NCBI RefSeq assembly: GCF_947331435.1
Contig: NZ_CAMZOF010000003.1
Location: 1-64,000 of the forward strand
Source of the DNA: Pelagibius sp. Alg239-R121
GTDB taxonomy: Bacteria > Pseudomonadota > Alphaproteobacteria > Kiloniellales > Kiloniellaceae
Length of the DNA: 64,000 nucleotides
Direction: 5' to 3'
Shown here: one piece after another, positions 1-9,165 of the stretch
Numbering within the stretch: position 1 is the stretch's first letter
How the letters are laid out: every line of letters starts with the position of its first letter
Position numbers and translations under genes: made by a program
Notes under the pieces: generated by a model
Seen by the model: only the letters and a program-made list of their open reading frames with translations
Told to the model about the DNA's origin: nothing
Databases searched by the model: none

Positions 1-226
1 GCGTGACCCGGATGAGCGACAATGACCCGAAAGAAACAAGGAAAACGAGCTTGACCCAAACGCCCAATTAGAGAAGCGGTCGTTCACTAGCATTGCCAAT
101 ATCGCGGGTGCGGAACACCGAACCGGACGTTCGCCGCATGTGCTAACTAGACGGATAATCAGTGGTCCGAATGACAGATTTCCGATTAGACCTGCCGGAA
201 TTTTTGCGGTTTTGGATGTATTGCGT
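1..226. other. Left-edge non-coding stretch
   Basis: No open frame here has a credible Shine-Dalgarno, family motif or useful length. It lies downstream of the SMP-30 lactonase stop codon, so it probably holds the 3' end of that operon's transcript. I see no clear terminator hairpin. Confidence 0.5.
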
Positions 227-1105
227 CTACACCCCAAAACGTGGTTCGGGTACGCCCTTGATCCCCAGATCATAGATTGCGAACAGGCTGCCGCGTTGGA
301 CACCGTCGCCGGGGAAGCGCGGTAAGGGTGGCTTGGCCATGGAGGTGACAAAAAGAATGTCCATATTCGGCCCACCGAAGTTGAGGCTGGTGACTTTCTT
401 GACCGGCATGTCGATCACACGATCGAGGCTGCCATCGGAGGCATAGCGCAAAAGCTTGCCGTCATAGACCAGTGCGTTCCAGAGATAGCCTTCGGCATCC
501 ACGGTTGACCCATCCGCCGCACCGCCACCGCTGCCATCGACCGAAGCAAATGTCCGGCGGTTAGAGACCGCACCCGTTTCAATGTCATAATCATAAGCCC
601 AAATGTCGCCGATCCAGGTGTCCTGAAAATAGAAGGTCTTGTCGTCCGGACTGAAGCAAGGGCCATTTGAGCAGATGATACCCTCATCCACCTTGGTCAC
701 GCTGAAATCAGGGTCAACGCGGTAGAGCGTGCCTGAGGGGCCTTCTTCCATTGTGTCCATTGACCCGGCGAAGAACCGGCCGCGGCGATCACATTTGCCG
801 TCATTGAGGCGGTTGGCGGGCAGGTCTGGTTCAGGATCGTGGAAAAGTTCACACTCCCCGGTCTTGAAATCGAGCCGGTGAAACCCGCTCTGAAGACTGA
901 CGATCGCGCCGTCGCCATCTTTGCGCAGCGCCATGGAGCCGATCTTGCCTGGTACATCCCACGCACGGATCTCGGTTCCCTCGGCGGTGCAGCGAAACAC
1001 GCGGCCATCCATGGAGTCGATGAAATACAATCTTTGTTGTTCCACATCCCACACAGGGCCTTCACCAAGTGTGGTTTTGACGTCCAGCAAAACCTCGATC
1101 CGCAT
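227..1105 (-). CDS. SMP-30/gluconolactonase family lactonase
   Basis: A 292-residue six-bladed beta-propeller hydrolase of the SMP-30/gluconolactonase/LRE family, which opens sugar lactones to aldonic acids using a bound divalent metal. Visible landmarks are the N-terminal LGEGPVWD (metal-binding Glu), NRLNDGKCDRRGRF in the middle, SNGPCFSPDD and DGSTVDAEGYLW near the end, in the usual order. I start at the ATG at 1105 because GGGAGGAATTCAA precedes it; an upstream in-frame TTG has no such site. There is no signal peptide, so the enzyme is probably cytoplasmic. It is the last gene of a five- or six-gene minus-strand operon with a sugar ABC transporter, an SDR and a BKACE enzyme, which fits hydrolysis of a lactone made by the SDR. 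The substrate cannot be read from sequence. Confidence 0.9.
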   Translation of the reverse strand: MRIEVLLDVKTTLGEGPVWDVEQQRLYFIDSMDGRVFRCTAEGTEIRAWDVPGKIGSMALRKDGDGAIVSLQSGFHRLDFKTGECELFHDPEPDLPANRLNDGKCDRRGRFFAGSMDTMEEGPSGTLYRVDPDFSVTKVDEGIICSNGPCFSPDDKTFYFQDTWIGDIWAYDYDIETGAVSNRRTFASVDGSGGGAADGSTVDAEGYLWNALVYDGKLLRYASDGSLDRVIDMPVKKVTSLNFGGPNMDILFVTSMAKPPLPRFPGDGVQRGSLFAIYDLGIKGVPEPRFGV

Positions 1106-1132
1106 TTGAATTCCTCCCTCCAATTTCAGTGC

Positions 1133-2074
1133 TCAAAAAGCCACCTGATCGCCGCCTTTGAGCGACAGGATTTCACGCGCCTCATCCGGTGTGGCAACAG
1201 CTAACCCAAGCCCTTCTATGATCTGGCGCACTTTCTTGACCTGCACGGCGTTTGACGTGGCCAGTTCGCCCTTGCCGGCCCAGATACTGTCTTCCAGCCC
1301 GACCCGGACGTTTCCGCCAAGGGCTGCCGCCTGCGCGGCGATACGGAACTGGTTGGAACCAGCACCGAGCACCGACCACCGGTAGTCGTCGCCGAACAGC
1401 CGCTCGGCGGTGCGTTTCATATGCATGACATCCTCGGGGTGAGGGCCGATACCACCCAGAAGACCAAATACCGATTGCACGAAGAACGGCGCCTTGACCA
1501 ATCCCCGGTCAGCAAAATGCGCTAGGTTGTAGAGATGCGAAATGTCATAGCATTCGAACTCAAACCGGGTGCCATTTCCGTAACAGGTCTCAAGGACATA
1601 CTCGATGTTCTTGAAGGAGTTCCGAAATACTAGATCACGCGAACCTTCCAGATGCGCCCGCTCCCAGTCAAATTTGAATTCTTTGTATTTGTTCAAAAGT
1701 GGGAACAACCCGAAATTCATCGATCCCATGTTGAGTGAGGCAACCTCGGGCCTGTAGGCAGCCGCAGGACGAACACGCTCTTCCACCGTCATATAAGGGC
1801 TGCCGCCTGTGGTGATGTTGATCACGGCGTTGGTGCCTTGTTTGACACGCGGCAGAAAGGGCGCGAATGCCTCGGGACTCTGATCAGGTTGCCCGGTGTC
1901 GGGGTTGCGCGCGTGCAGATGCAGGATTGACGCGCCGGCCTCCGCTGCGGCAATTGCCTCTGACGCAATCTCGTCCGGGGTGATCGGCAGGTGCGGGGTC
2001 ATGCTTGGAGTATGGATCGCGCCGGTGACAGCGCAGGTGATGATGACTTTTCCGCCTTGTTTATGCGTTGTCAC
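1133..2074 (-). CDS. Beta-keto acid cleavage enzyme (BKACE, DUF849)
   Basis: A 313-residue TIM-barrel protein of the DUF849 family, whose prototype Kce condenses 3-keto-5-aminohexanoate with acetyl-CoA to give acetoacetate and a new acyl-CoA. The N-terminal IITCAVTGA, the metal-binding HLHARN and the late GLEDSIW (metal-binding Glu) are all present. The start chosen is the GTG at 2074, preceded by GGAAGGAACTCCCCAA; it gives the usual short lead-in before IITCAVTGA, whereas the longer reading from 2107 adds 11 residues. It sits between an SDR and an SMP-30 lactonase. The context implies that the imported compound is oxidised to a 3-keto acid that this enzyme splits. BKACE members differ widely in substrate, so the exact reaction is unknown. 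Confidence 0.9.
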   Translation of the reverse strand: MTTHKQGGKVIITCAVTGAIHTPSMTPHLPITPDEIASEAIAAAEAGASILHLHARNPDTGQPDQSPEAFAPFLPRVKQGTNAVINITTGGSPYMTVEERVRPAAAYRPEVASLNMGSMNFGLFPLLNKYKEFKFDWERAHLEGSRDLVFRNSFKNIEYVLETCYGNGTRFEFECYDISHLYNLAHFADRGLVKAPFFVQSVFGLLGGIGPHPEDVMHMKRTAERLFGDDYRWSVLGAGSNQFRIAAQAAALGGNVRVGLEDSIWAGKGELATSNAVQVKKVRQIIEGLGLAVATPDEAREILSLKGGDQVAF

Positions 2075-2144
2075 TTGGGGAGTTCCTTCCTGGTCATTTT
2101 CTTGCATTCAATCCGCATCCAGTGATCGCGACGCGCAGCATGGT

Positions 2145-2939
2145 TCAGAGAGTCTCCACGTTTCCGTCAACGGCCAGCGATTGTCCAGACAGGTTGGCAC
2201 CGGCGTCCGACAGCAGGAAGGCAACGGTGCGCGCGACGTCTTCCATCGTCACCATCCGGCGAAGGGATGTCTTTTGCAGATAATCTGCCTCCATGTCCGC
2301 ATAGCTGACTCCTGTTGCCGTTGCGCGGTCGCGAATGACGCCCTCAATGCGCGGACCTGCGACAATTCCCGGCAGAATCGCGTTCACCCGGATGTTTTGC
2401 GGACCCAGCTCTTTAGCCAGGCTCTGGGTCAGGCCGATAACGCCGAATTTGGCCGAGGAATAGGGTGTGCGAAACGCATAGCCATGTTTGCCCGCCGCTG
2501 ACGACATGCTGACGATGGAGCCGCCGCCCGCAGCCCTGAGCATCGGAACGGCACGACGTGCGCAGAGGAATTGGCCGGTCAGGCAGATGTCAATGCATCG
2601 CTTCCAGTCATCGACAGTAATGTCCTCAATACCACCGGTGGGTCCGGCAATTCCGGCATTGTTGATCAACGCGTCCAGTCCGCCCAATTTTGTTCCGATC
2701 AGATCAAAAAATCCGTCCACAGCAGCCGGATCGGACACATCCGCCACAATGAACGGGCAATCGCCCAACTCGGAGCGGGCAGTTTCGAGCGCGCGGGCAT
2801 TAACGTCACAAATCGCAACTCTGGCACCCTGTGCATGAAGGGTGCGCGCAATGGCCAGCCCGATGCCGCCCGCTCCGGCCGTGATGGCAACACGCTGGTC
2901 CTTCAGGCCCGGTAGGCGCATGACTTCGCTGTCAGGCAT
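2145..2939 (-). CDS. Short-chain dehydrogenase/reductase
   Basis: A 264-residue classical SDR. It shows the Rossmann glycine motif in TAGAGGIGLA, NNAG at the beta-4 strand, and the catalytic Ser and YSSAK tetrad, so it should be an active NAD(P)-dependent alcohol dehydrogenase. The Asp after beta-2 (VAICDVNAR) favours NAD over NADP. It starts two bases after the permease stop codon, so the two are almost certainly co-transcribed. In the pathway it probably oxidises the transported sugar or hydroxy acid, either to the lactone opened by the SMP-30 protein or to the 3-keto acid cleaved by BKACE; the sequence does not decide which. Confidence 0.92.
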   Translation of the reverse strand: MPDSEVMRLPGLKDQRVAITAGAGGIGLAIARTLHAQGARVAICDVNARALETARSELGDCPFIVADVSDPAAVDGFFDLIGTKLGGLDALINNAGIAGPTGGIEDITVDDWKRCIDICLTGQFLCARRAVPMLRAAGGGSIVSMSSAAGKHGYAFRTPYSSAKFGVIGLTQSLAKELGPQNIRVNAILPGIVAGPRIEGVIRDRATATGVSYADMEADYLQKTSLRRMVTMEDVARTVAFLLSDAGANLSGQSLAVDGNVETL

Positions 2940-2941
2940 GA

Positions 2942-5020
2942 TTATGTAGTCCTTTTTTCGCGCAAGGCGATCACTGCCGCGAGAATGACGAGGCCGAAAA
3001 ATACCGATCGGAAGGCGAACGGAAGTGTTGTTCCGGCCAACAGAGTTTGCATTGCGGTCAAAAGCAGCGCACCGCCGAACATGCCAATATAATGCCCACG
3101 CCCGCCAGTGATCAGCGCACCGCCAACCACGACCACGGCAATTGAGGGCAACAGATAATCATCCCCCATTCCAAGGCTCGCCTGCCCTGAGAACCCGGTC
3201 AACAAGATGCCAACCAGCGCCGCGCAGACCGCCGACATGATGTAGACGCCGATCAGGGTCTTGCCCGTATTCACGCCCGACAGACGCGCGGCAATCTCGC
3301 TGTTTCCGATGGCATAAAGGCGACGTCCAAAGGCTGTACGACCCAACAGCAGGACGGCTCCGATTACAAAAACCGCGAGCGCGGGAATGATCGGTGTGAT
3401 CCCCGCGATCTCACCGGTCATCATCCAGCGTAGCGCCGGGGCAGCAAATCCATCTGGCGTGCCGTTTGAATAGATCAACGCGGCACCCTGCAGGAGGCCA
3501 TTCATCGCCAATGTCACAACGATGGGTGACAGTCCCAATGCCACGACGCCCAGACCGTTCAGAGTGCCGATGGCAACAGAAACGATGAGCACGACAGGTA
3601 TCGCGAAGATCAACGCACCGTTAGAACCGTGAACGATACCTGCGACCAGAATGCCCGACAAACCAATCATCCAGGGCACCGAAAGATCAAGGCCGCCGGT
3701 CAGGATCACCGCCCCCTGTCCAAGCGCCAAAATGGCGAGGAAAGACGAAAGAACCAGCAGCGCATCCCAGTAACGGAAACTGGTGAAGACATTGCCGAGC
3801 ACCATCTGAGTGACGACCAGCACAATCAGCAGGCACGCAAAGGCGGGCAGCGTGTATCGCAACATCACACCATTGCGGATCCAAAAGCCGGGAGCCGGAT
3901 GTTCGGAAGCCTTTGAATGTGCGGCAAAGCGTAATCGATTGTCTGCTGTCGCGCGTTGTGAAACCAGCGTGCCTTTGCGTCGGGCCGCCAAATACTCCCT
4001 TGCTCCTCGCAACTTGTGCGCCAAGGGACTGTCTTTCGACATTGACCCGGCCAGCACAGCAAGTATCAGCACGGCGCTTTCCGCAATTGTCGAATAGTAG
4101 GCTGAAACGTTGAGTGACAAGAGAATATTGACAACCACCATCAAGATGTAGGCGCCAAAGACGGTGCCAACCAGCCCGCCCTTGCCGCCACCCAGCCGCG
4201 TGCCGCCGATCACCACGGCCGCGAATGTCGGCAGTAACAGTGAATTCCCGATCAGTGGATCGCCCGAGCCGGTCTGGGCGCTAACAAAGACGCCTGCCAG
4301 GCCATAAAGTCCGCCTGCCAGCACATAGGTAAAGAATATAATCCAATTGGTGCGCAAACCGGTGGCGGTGGCGGCCTCGGGGTCACTGCCAACCGCATAG
4401 AGCGCCAGACCGAAAGGCGTGCGTTTAAGCCAGAGCCAAAGCAGAATGACGGCCCCGATCAGGACAATCGAAGTCGGTAGGACATTGGGGATGGCGTCGC
4501 CCATATAAACGGCACCGATTGAAGGCGAGATAAAGCCGCCGGGCTTGTCCAAAACCAAAAGGGTAAGCCCTTGAACGATGAACATGGTCGCCAGCGTCAC
4601 CACAATCGGCTGCAGCCGTAAAAAGCCGATGAAAAAGCCATTGAACGCGCCGACGCTCATGCCAACTGCAACGCCGATCGCTGTCCACAAAGGCACGGAG
4701 GCATCGAAATCCGTCGAGTCCATCTGGCTGGCCAGAACGGCATTTACCAATGACACGACGGCGCCTGCCGACAGATCAAACCCGCCCGACAGGATCACCA
4801 ACGTTTGCCCCATCGCGGCAAGCGATGTCGTCGCACCGCCGCTGGCCATGAAGGAGATGTCGAAGTAGGACAAGGGATAGGGGCTGATCGCGCTGGTCAG
4901 ACCCAGTAGGACAATCAAAACCGCAAAGGTCATCACTACAGGACGGCCGTGGCCTAATTCACGCCAAATCCAACTTTTGCGCGCAGCCGGGGCAGGCATC
5001 TGGATTTCGGGATTACTCAC
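2942..5020 (-). CDS. Fused double RbsC-type ABC sugar permease
   Basis: A 692-residue membrane protein containing two complete RbsC/BPD_transp_2 permease domains in one chain, roughly residues 25-330 and 365-690, joined by a charged linker of about 40 residues near residue 340-375. Each half has the family hallmark GG(F/L)DLS after its early membrane helices, and each has its own long hydrophobic series. In most systems of this class the permease is a single-domain homodimer or two separate genes, so this fusion would supply the whole membrane channel from one polypeptide. It starts with GTG overlapping the ATPase stop by four bases (GTGA), implying translational coupling. The substrate is probably a monosaccharide or related polyol or acid. 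Confidence 0.92.
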   Translation of the reverse strand: MSNPEIQMPAPAARKSWIWRELGHGRPVVMTFAVLIVLLGLTSAISPYPLSYFDISFMASGGATTSLAAMGQTLVILSGGFDLSAGAVVSLVNAVLASQMDSTDFDASVPLWTAIGVAVGMSVGAFNGFFIGFLRLQPIVVTLATMFIVQGLTLLVLDKPGGFISPSIGAVYMGDAIPNVLPTSIVLIGAVILLWLWLKRTPFGLALYAVGSDPEAATATGLRTNWIIFFTYVLAGGLYGLAGVFVSAQTGSGDPLIGNSLLLPTFAAVVIGGTRLGGGKGGLVGTVFGAYILMVVVNILLSLNVSAYYSTIAESAVLILAVLAGSMSKDSPLAHKLRGAREYLAARRKGTLVSQRATADNRLRFAAHSKASEHPAPGFWIRNGVMLRYTLPAFACLLIVLVVTQMVLGNVFTSFRYWDALLVLSSFLAILALGQGAVILTGGLDLSVPWMIGLSGILVAGIVHGSNGALIFAIPVVLIVSVAIGTLNGLGVVALGLSPIVVTLAMNGLLQGAALIYSNGTPDGFAAPALRWMMTGEIAGITPIIPALAVFVIGAVLLLGRTAFGRRLYAIGNSEIAARLSGVNTGKTLIGVYIMSAVCAALVGILLTGFSGQASLGMGDDYLLPSIAVVVVGGALITGGRGHYIGMFGGALLLTAMQTLLAGTTLPFAFRSVFFGLVILAAVIALREKRTT

Positions 5021-6558
5021 GCCGCATCCTCATGATCGCCCGGCACGCCGCCCAAAGCCAAATGCATGATACGCGTCTCGGAAATCTCGTGCTGCTCCAA
5101 CCACGCTGTCATGTGCCCCTCGTAAAGAACACCAACGCGGTCGGACATGTGCACCAACTCGGGGATTTCCGTGGAATGGAACAGGACGGCCCCACCAGCC
5201 GAGGCGAAGTCGCGCATCAATGCGTAGAGTTGGTGTTTCGTGCCGACATCGATGCCACGGGTCGGATCGAACAGCAGCAGAATACGACTTTGCGCAACCA
5301 GCCATTTTGCGATTGCGATTTTCTGCTGATTGCCGCCCGAAAAGGCGGTGACGGGCAGGTATTGCGCCCGAGCTGTCACCTGAACCGCGTCAAAGGCTGT
5401 TCGCGTTGCCACGGCCTCGGCTTGCGGGTCAAGAAGCGCTCCACTCCGGAAACGATCAATCACAGGCAGGCTTGCATTCTGTTTGCCGGTCAGCGTCAGG
5501 AACAGACCCTGGGTCTTACGCTCTTCCGGCACCAGACCAATGGCAATTGAGGGATGTAATGCATCTGCGGGCGATCTTAGATGGACCGGCGCGCCATCAA
5601 CACGCATCTCGCCGCTGTCTATCGGGATGTTGCCAAACAAAGCTGCAAACAGATCGTTTTGCCCCATGCCCTGCAACCCAGCCACACCAAGGATTTCACC
5701 TGAATGAAGACCGAAACTGATATTGCGCGATTTGACCCCGGCGGACAGGTTGCAGGCCTCCAGGACCGGCGTACGGCTGTCCGCGTGGGTCTCACCCCTT
5801 TCCGGGAAGGCGCTTTCGACTGATCGACCGACGATCAATTCAAGAATTTCTTCATCCGAAATCTCGTCCACGGGTATGGTCTTAATATGCTGGCCATTAC
5901 GCAAAATGGTCAGGGTGTCACAAAAGGCGCGCACTTCCGGCATCCGGTGCGATATGAACAAAATGGTGACACCGCGCGCCTTGGCACCGGCAATAATCCC
6001 GCCCAGCCATTTGACATCGTCGCCGGTCAGTGCCGAAGTCGGCTCGTCCAGCAACAAAATCCGCGGGTCTCGATAAAGGACGCGGGCAATCTCAATCTTC
6101 TGGCGAGTGGCCAGATCAAGTTCTCCGGCCAAAGCGTCAATTTCAATATTCAATCCCAGCTCGCCGAAATGGGCGGAAACTGCATGGGCAGCCTCGGCGC
6201 GTTTCAGCATTGAGATTGGATTGGTCGCCCCTTTGGGAAGTAACATGTTGTCAAGAACACTAAGGTCCGCGATCAATGTCAGTTCCTGAAACGCCGTTTG
6301 AATACCCGACGCATGCGCGTCGCGCGGAGATTTCAGCGAAACTTCGCGACCATCAACCAGGATCGTGCCGCTGTCGGGTCGGATGAGGCCGGACAACAAT
6401 TTCATCGTTGTTGATTTCCCAGCGCCGTTTTCACCCAGAACCGCGTGAACACTTCCCCGTTTCACACTGAATGAGACGCTGTCATTCGCAATCGTGGGCC
6501 CGTAAGCCTTACTGACATTCACGACTTCGATGACAGGATGGAGGCTCTCTTCAGACAT
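5017..6558 (-). CDS. Sugar ABC transporter ATPase, RbsA/MglA type
   Basis: A 513-residue ATPase with two fused nucleotide-binding domains, as in RbsA, XylG and MglA. The first half has Walker A GENGAGKSTT and Walker B ILLLDEPTSAL. The second half has a degenerate P-loop region (GLQGMGQND) and FSGGNQQK followed by LLLFDPTRGIDVG, in which Phe-Asp-Pro replaces the usual Asp-Glu-Pro Walker B; a weakened second site is common in this family. It works with the fused permease encoded immediately downstream and the binding protein encoded upstream. A strong intercistronic hairpin separates it from the binding-protein gene. Confidence 0.94.
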   Translation of the reverse strand: MSEESLHPVIEVVNVSKAYGPTIANDSVSFSVKRGSVHAVLGENGAGKSTTMKLLSGLIRPDSGTILVDGREVSLKSPRDAHASGIQTAFQELTLIADLSVLDNMLLPKGATNPISMLKRAEAAHAVSAHFGELGLNIEIDALAGELDLATRQKIEIARVLYRDPRILLLDEPTSALTGDDVKWLGGIIAGAKARGVTILFISHRMPEVRAFCDTLTILRNGQHIKTIPVDEISDEEILELIVGRSVESAFPERGETHADSRTPVLEACNLSAGVKSRNISFGLHSGEILGVAGLQGMGQNDLFAALFGNIPIDSGEMRVDGAPVHLRSPADALHPSIAIGLVPEERKTQGLFLTLTGKQNASLPVIDRFRSGALLDPQAEAVATRTAFDAVQVTARAQYLPVTAFSGGNQQKIAIAKWLVAQSRILLLFDPTRGIDVGTKHQLYALMRDFASAGGAVLFHSTEIPELVHMSDRVGVLYEGHMTAWLEQHEISETRIMHLALGGVPGDHEDAA

Positions 6559-6585
6559 TCGGAATTCCCGGCGCGAGTGACATTT

Positions 6586-6613
6586 ACACCCGACGCCTCT
6601 CAGCGTCGGGTGT
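6586..6613 (-). promoter_or_regulatory. Intercistronic hairpin after binding-protein gene
   Basis: A perfect 11-bp inverted repeat (ACACCCGACGC and GCGTCGGGTGT, 6-base loop) lies in the gap between the binding-protein gene and the ATPase gene. No T-run follows in the transcribed direction, so it looks less like a full terminator than an RNA-processing or stabilising hairpin. Such hairpins commonly keep the binding-protein mRNA more abundant than that of the membrane parts. Confidence 0.7.
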
Positions 6614-6635
6614 TGTTGGACATCGTATCAATCTC

Positions 6636-7760
6636 TTAAGGTTCAGGCTGTCCGACAAGCGCCGCGTTCAAACCCACCTCGGGCAGCTCTTGCGAAAAGA
6701 TCGAGGCAAACCAGCCCGGGTTCGAGACAAGCGATGGCAGGAAGGCATTGCAGCCTGCTTTTTGCTCTTCCCACGACCCGGTCTTGCACAGCAGAATCGT
6801 TTCACTTGTTACAATCGGAAGAGGCAGCGTCGTCACGTCTGGCACCTTTTTACCGTCCAGCACGTCGACCGCAAGTTTCAGCGCCAATGCACCTGAATAG
6901 GGTGGCGATGCATAGGAAATACGTGGTGCCCCCATTGGCGTGTAGGGGCCATTAGCGCCCTCTACTTCGGTATCCGCCGGCAACATCTGAATACGACCGC
7001 CATTTGACCCTTCGCCCGCACATGGCAGCAGATTTTCGGCAGCTGCTCCCGCCTCTAACTGCATCGCGTTTGCGGTAAAGCAACCGACCTGCATCCAAAG
7101 TCCATTAATGCTATCCCAGTCGCGCGTGGCTAGTATTTTAGACATTTCGGTGCGTGCAACCGCCTGACTCCACATGCCAACAGCTTCGCCGACCACATTG
7201 ATGCCGTCGTGCTGGGCGAACACCTCTTTCGCAGCCGCCGTACGCGCCGCGTCAACCGAGGTTCCGGGCACGCCGGTAATCATCACAACGTCGCCCTGAC
7301 CGCCCATCTTCTCCACCAGCCATTCAGCTGTCACGCGGCCCGCTTCAAGCTGATCGATGGTCACATTATAGGCGCAGGGTTCAGAAATCTCGCCATCATA
7401 GGCGATGATGGTGACACCTTTGTCGCAGGCATTCTTAACCACATTGTTCAGCGCGGTTGGTGAGATCGGGTATACCACAATTGCATCCGCACCCGCCTGC
7501 ACCATGGCATTGATCTGCTGGATCTGGCGCTGTGCATTCGGCCCGGCAACCTGCACCTGCAGATTGATGCGCTCGGCGTAGTTAGAATGTGACGCCAGCG
7601 CCTTGACCATATTGGCGGCTTCCGCCTGCCAGTCATTACCGATGTAGCTCATCGATAAGTAGATATCGTATTTTTCCTGCGCAAAGGCTGATGTCGCAGT
7701 GATCGCAGACATGCCCGTCGCTATGGCCAAACCGGCCACGGTTTTTCTGAAATTGAACAT
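6636..7760 (-). CDS. Periplasmic sugar-binding protein (ABC, RbsB-like)
   Basis: A 374-residue periplasmic binding protein of the Peripla_BP_4 (ribose/galactose) type. The N-terminus is a signal peptide: basic start, hydrophobic core and ATSAFAQ cleavage region. The mature part opens with YDIYLSMSYIGNDWQ and contains MVQAGADAIVVYP and IIAYDGEI, typical of the first lobe and hinge of these proteins. The start at 7760 is fixed by GGGAGGAACC just upstream; a longer reading begins within that Shine-Dalgarno. It is the first gene of the operon and is divergent from the GntR regulator across an operator-like palindrome. Its length is somewhat above the family norm (about 310-340). Confidence 0.93.
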   Translation of the reverse strand: MFNFRKTVAGLAIATGMSAITATSAFAQEKYDIYLSMSYIGNDWQAEAANMVKALASHSNYAERINLQVQVAGPNAQRQIQQINAMVQAGADAIVVYPISPTALNNVVKNACDKGVTIIAYDGEISEPCAYNVTIDQLEAGRVTAEWLVEKMGGQGDVVMITGVPGTSVDAARTAAAKEVFAQHDGINVVGEAVGMWSQAVARTEMSKILATRDWDSINGLWMQVGCFTANAMQLEAGAAAENLLPCAGEGSNGGRIQMLPADTEVEGANGPYTPMGAPRISYASPPYSGALALKLAVDVLDGKKVPDVTTLPLPIVTSETILLCKTGSWEEQKAGCNAFLPSLVSNPGWFASIFSQELPEVGLNAALVGQPEP

Positions 7761-7804
7761 GGTTCCTCCCATTTTCCGTCGGTGTTTTCCCGTTCGTCTT
7801 AATA

Positions 7805-7826
7805 TTGATCATTGATCTTTGATCAA
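7805..7826. promoter_or_regulatory. GntR/FadR-type operator candidate
   Basis: Between the divergent binding-protein and gntR genes lie TTGATC (7805), a second TTGATC (7812) and the inverse GATCAA (7821), giving an inverted repeat with an extra half-site. FCD-type GntR regulators usually bind short palindromes in such a position. The regulator downstream probably represses both directions through this site; that is inference from position and symmetry. Confidence 0.6.
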
Positions 7827-7892
7827 AAGTCAATAAGCTTTCAAAACCCAAACCCGAAGGTTAAAAGGAACCCGCTAGTCAAGGACCGTGCC

Positions 7893-8579
7893 ATGAGTTC
7901 CGCGTTAAACACCGTCAAACCTGTCCGCCGTAAAACACTTCAGACAGAAGTGTATCAGCAACTTTGCGAGTTGATTCTGGAAGGCAATCTTGCACCCGGC
8001 GAATCGATCACCGTGGCCAGCATTGCCAAGGCTTTCGACGTCAGCCCCATGCCCGTGCGCGAGGCGATTTCCCGGTTGATGGCAGGGGGGGCATTGACAG
8101 TTGTCTCGGGTCGATCAATCGGTGTTCCCCAACTCGACAGGGACGTTTTCTCCGATTTGAGGAACGTGCGTCTTGAAGTCGAATCCTTATGCATCCGATG
8201 GGCAGTTGACAATTCCACGCCTGAGTTCAAACGTGACATCGAACGCAAATTGGACGCCATGATTTCCGCGGAACGCGCCGGTGAGGTAAAGGGATTTCTC
8301 CACGCAAATTATGATTTTCATTTCGCGATTTACCGACAGGCAGGTTCACCGGTGTTGCTCGAGATAATCAGCAATATCTGGTTGCGCATAAATCCCTATT
8401 TCCATCTTCTGCAGAAATTCGGGCACTACAAAATATCCAACGAACAGCACCGGGAGATTGTTAGCGGCCTTGTCGCTGGGAATACAGAACGCGCAGTCAA
8501 CGCGCTACGCGAGGATATCAACAGTGCCTATAACATTATGGTGGCAGCCAACTTCGACATGGAAAACACGGACGCGTAA
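7893..8579 (+). CDS. GntR-family regulator, FadR/FCD subfamily
   Basis: A 228-residue repressor-type regulator. It has an N-terminal winged helix (YQQLCELILEGNLAPGE, then PMPVREAISRL as recognition region) followed by an all-helical FCD ligand domain with the usual metal/ligand histidines in HANYDFHFAIY and EQHREIVSGL. The ATG at 7893 is preferred because AAGGA lies 7 bases upstream; an upstream ATG at 7812 would begin inside the operator-like palindrome. It is divergent from the ABC/BKACE/lactonase operon and is its probable regulator, with the effector likely a pathway acid. Confidence 0.93.
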   Translation: MSSALNTVKPVRRKTLQTEVYQQLCELILEGNLAPGESITVASIAKAFDVSPMPVREAISRLMAGGALTVVSGRSIGVPQLDRDVFSDLRNVRLEVESLCIRWAVDNSTPEFKRDIERKLDAMISAERAGEVKGFLHANYDFHFAIYRQAGSPVLLEIISNIWLRINPYFHLLQKFGHYKISNEQHREIVSGLVAGNTERAVNALREDINSAYNIMVAANFDMENTDA

Positions 8580-9165
8580 TTTACCGAACCCGACTCATCA
8601 ATGAATTTCGGCCATCAACCAAGTGTCATTGTCCGCCCGAGGTCGTTGGATCTGGCAAACTGTGTGTACCGATACATCCAATTTTTACCAGGCAGAAACG
8701 GATTGGCGTGGAATCAACTTTTTTCGAATTAGTAACGCCAGCTTTCCTAAGTGACACCAACCTTTTGCAGCAGCAGCAAACAGTGCACACCCACGAGGTT
8801 TTCGAAAGTCTCACACCCATCCAATGACCGGTTTTAGCGTTTAGTTTCAGAATGGCTGTAGTGCGGCATTGGGTAAAGTGGACTCGAAGCCGACTTACGG
8901 CGCCGAAGTGAGAAGCCCGGTTTAAAGATCGCCTGAATGTCGGCTTTTAACATTGCTGTATCACTGGCTCGCGTTTGCGGCGAATTACGGCACCCCCCTC
9001 ATTGTCCAAACGCATATGTATCCGTCCGGCGGGTTTGTCCCACAAAGCGGACCTGCGCCCGTCCGCGCTTCCATCCGATGTGTCATCGTGGTTCAAGAGG
9101 GATCTGAAATGCGTGACACACTGGATCTGCTCTAAAGGGGCGATAGACCTCCGCTGGCCACGGCG
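8580..9165. other. Intergenic region without a credible gene
   Basis: Nearly 600 bases between gntR and aidB. Short open frames on both strands lack ribosome sites and family motifs. An inverted pair AAGCCGAC (about 8889) and GTCGGCTT (about 8939) spaced by some 40 bases, followed by a similar CGGAC-rich stretch near 9046-9062, suggests an old repeat or element remnant. It also marks the end of the catabolic locus. Confidence 0.4.

Noticed and set aside
8626-8820. 64-codon Cys-rich minus frame downstream of gntR
   Set aside because: No start signal, and the CCCC run arises from a GCAGCAGCAGC stretch read in an accidental frame.
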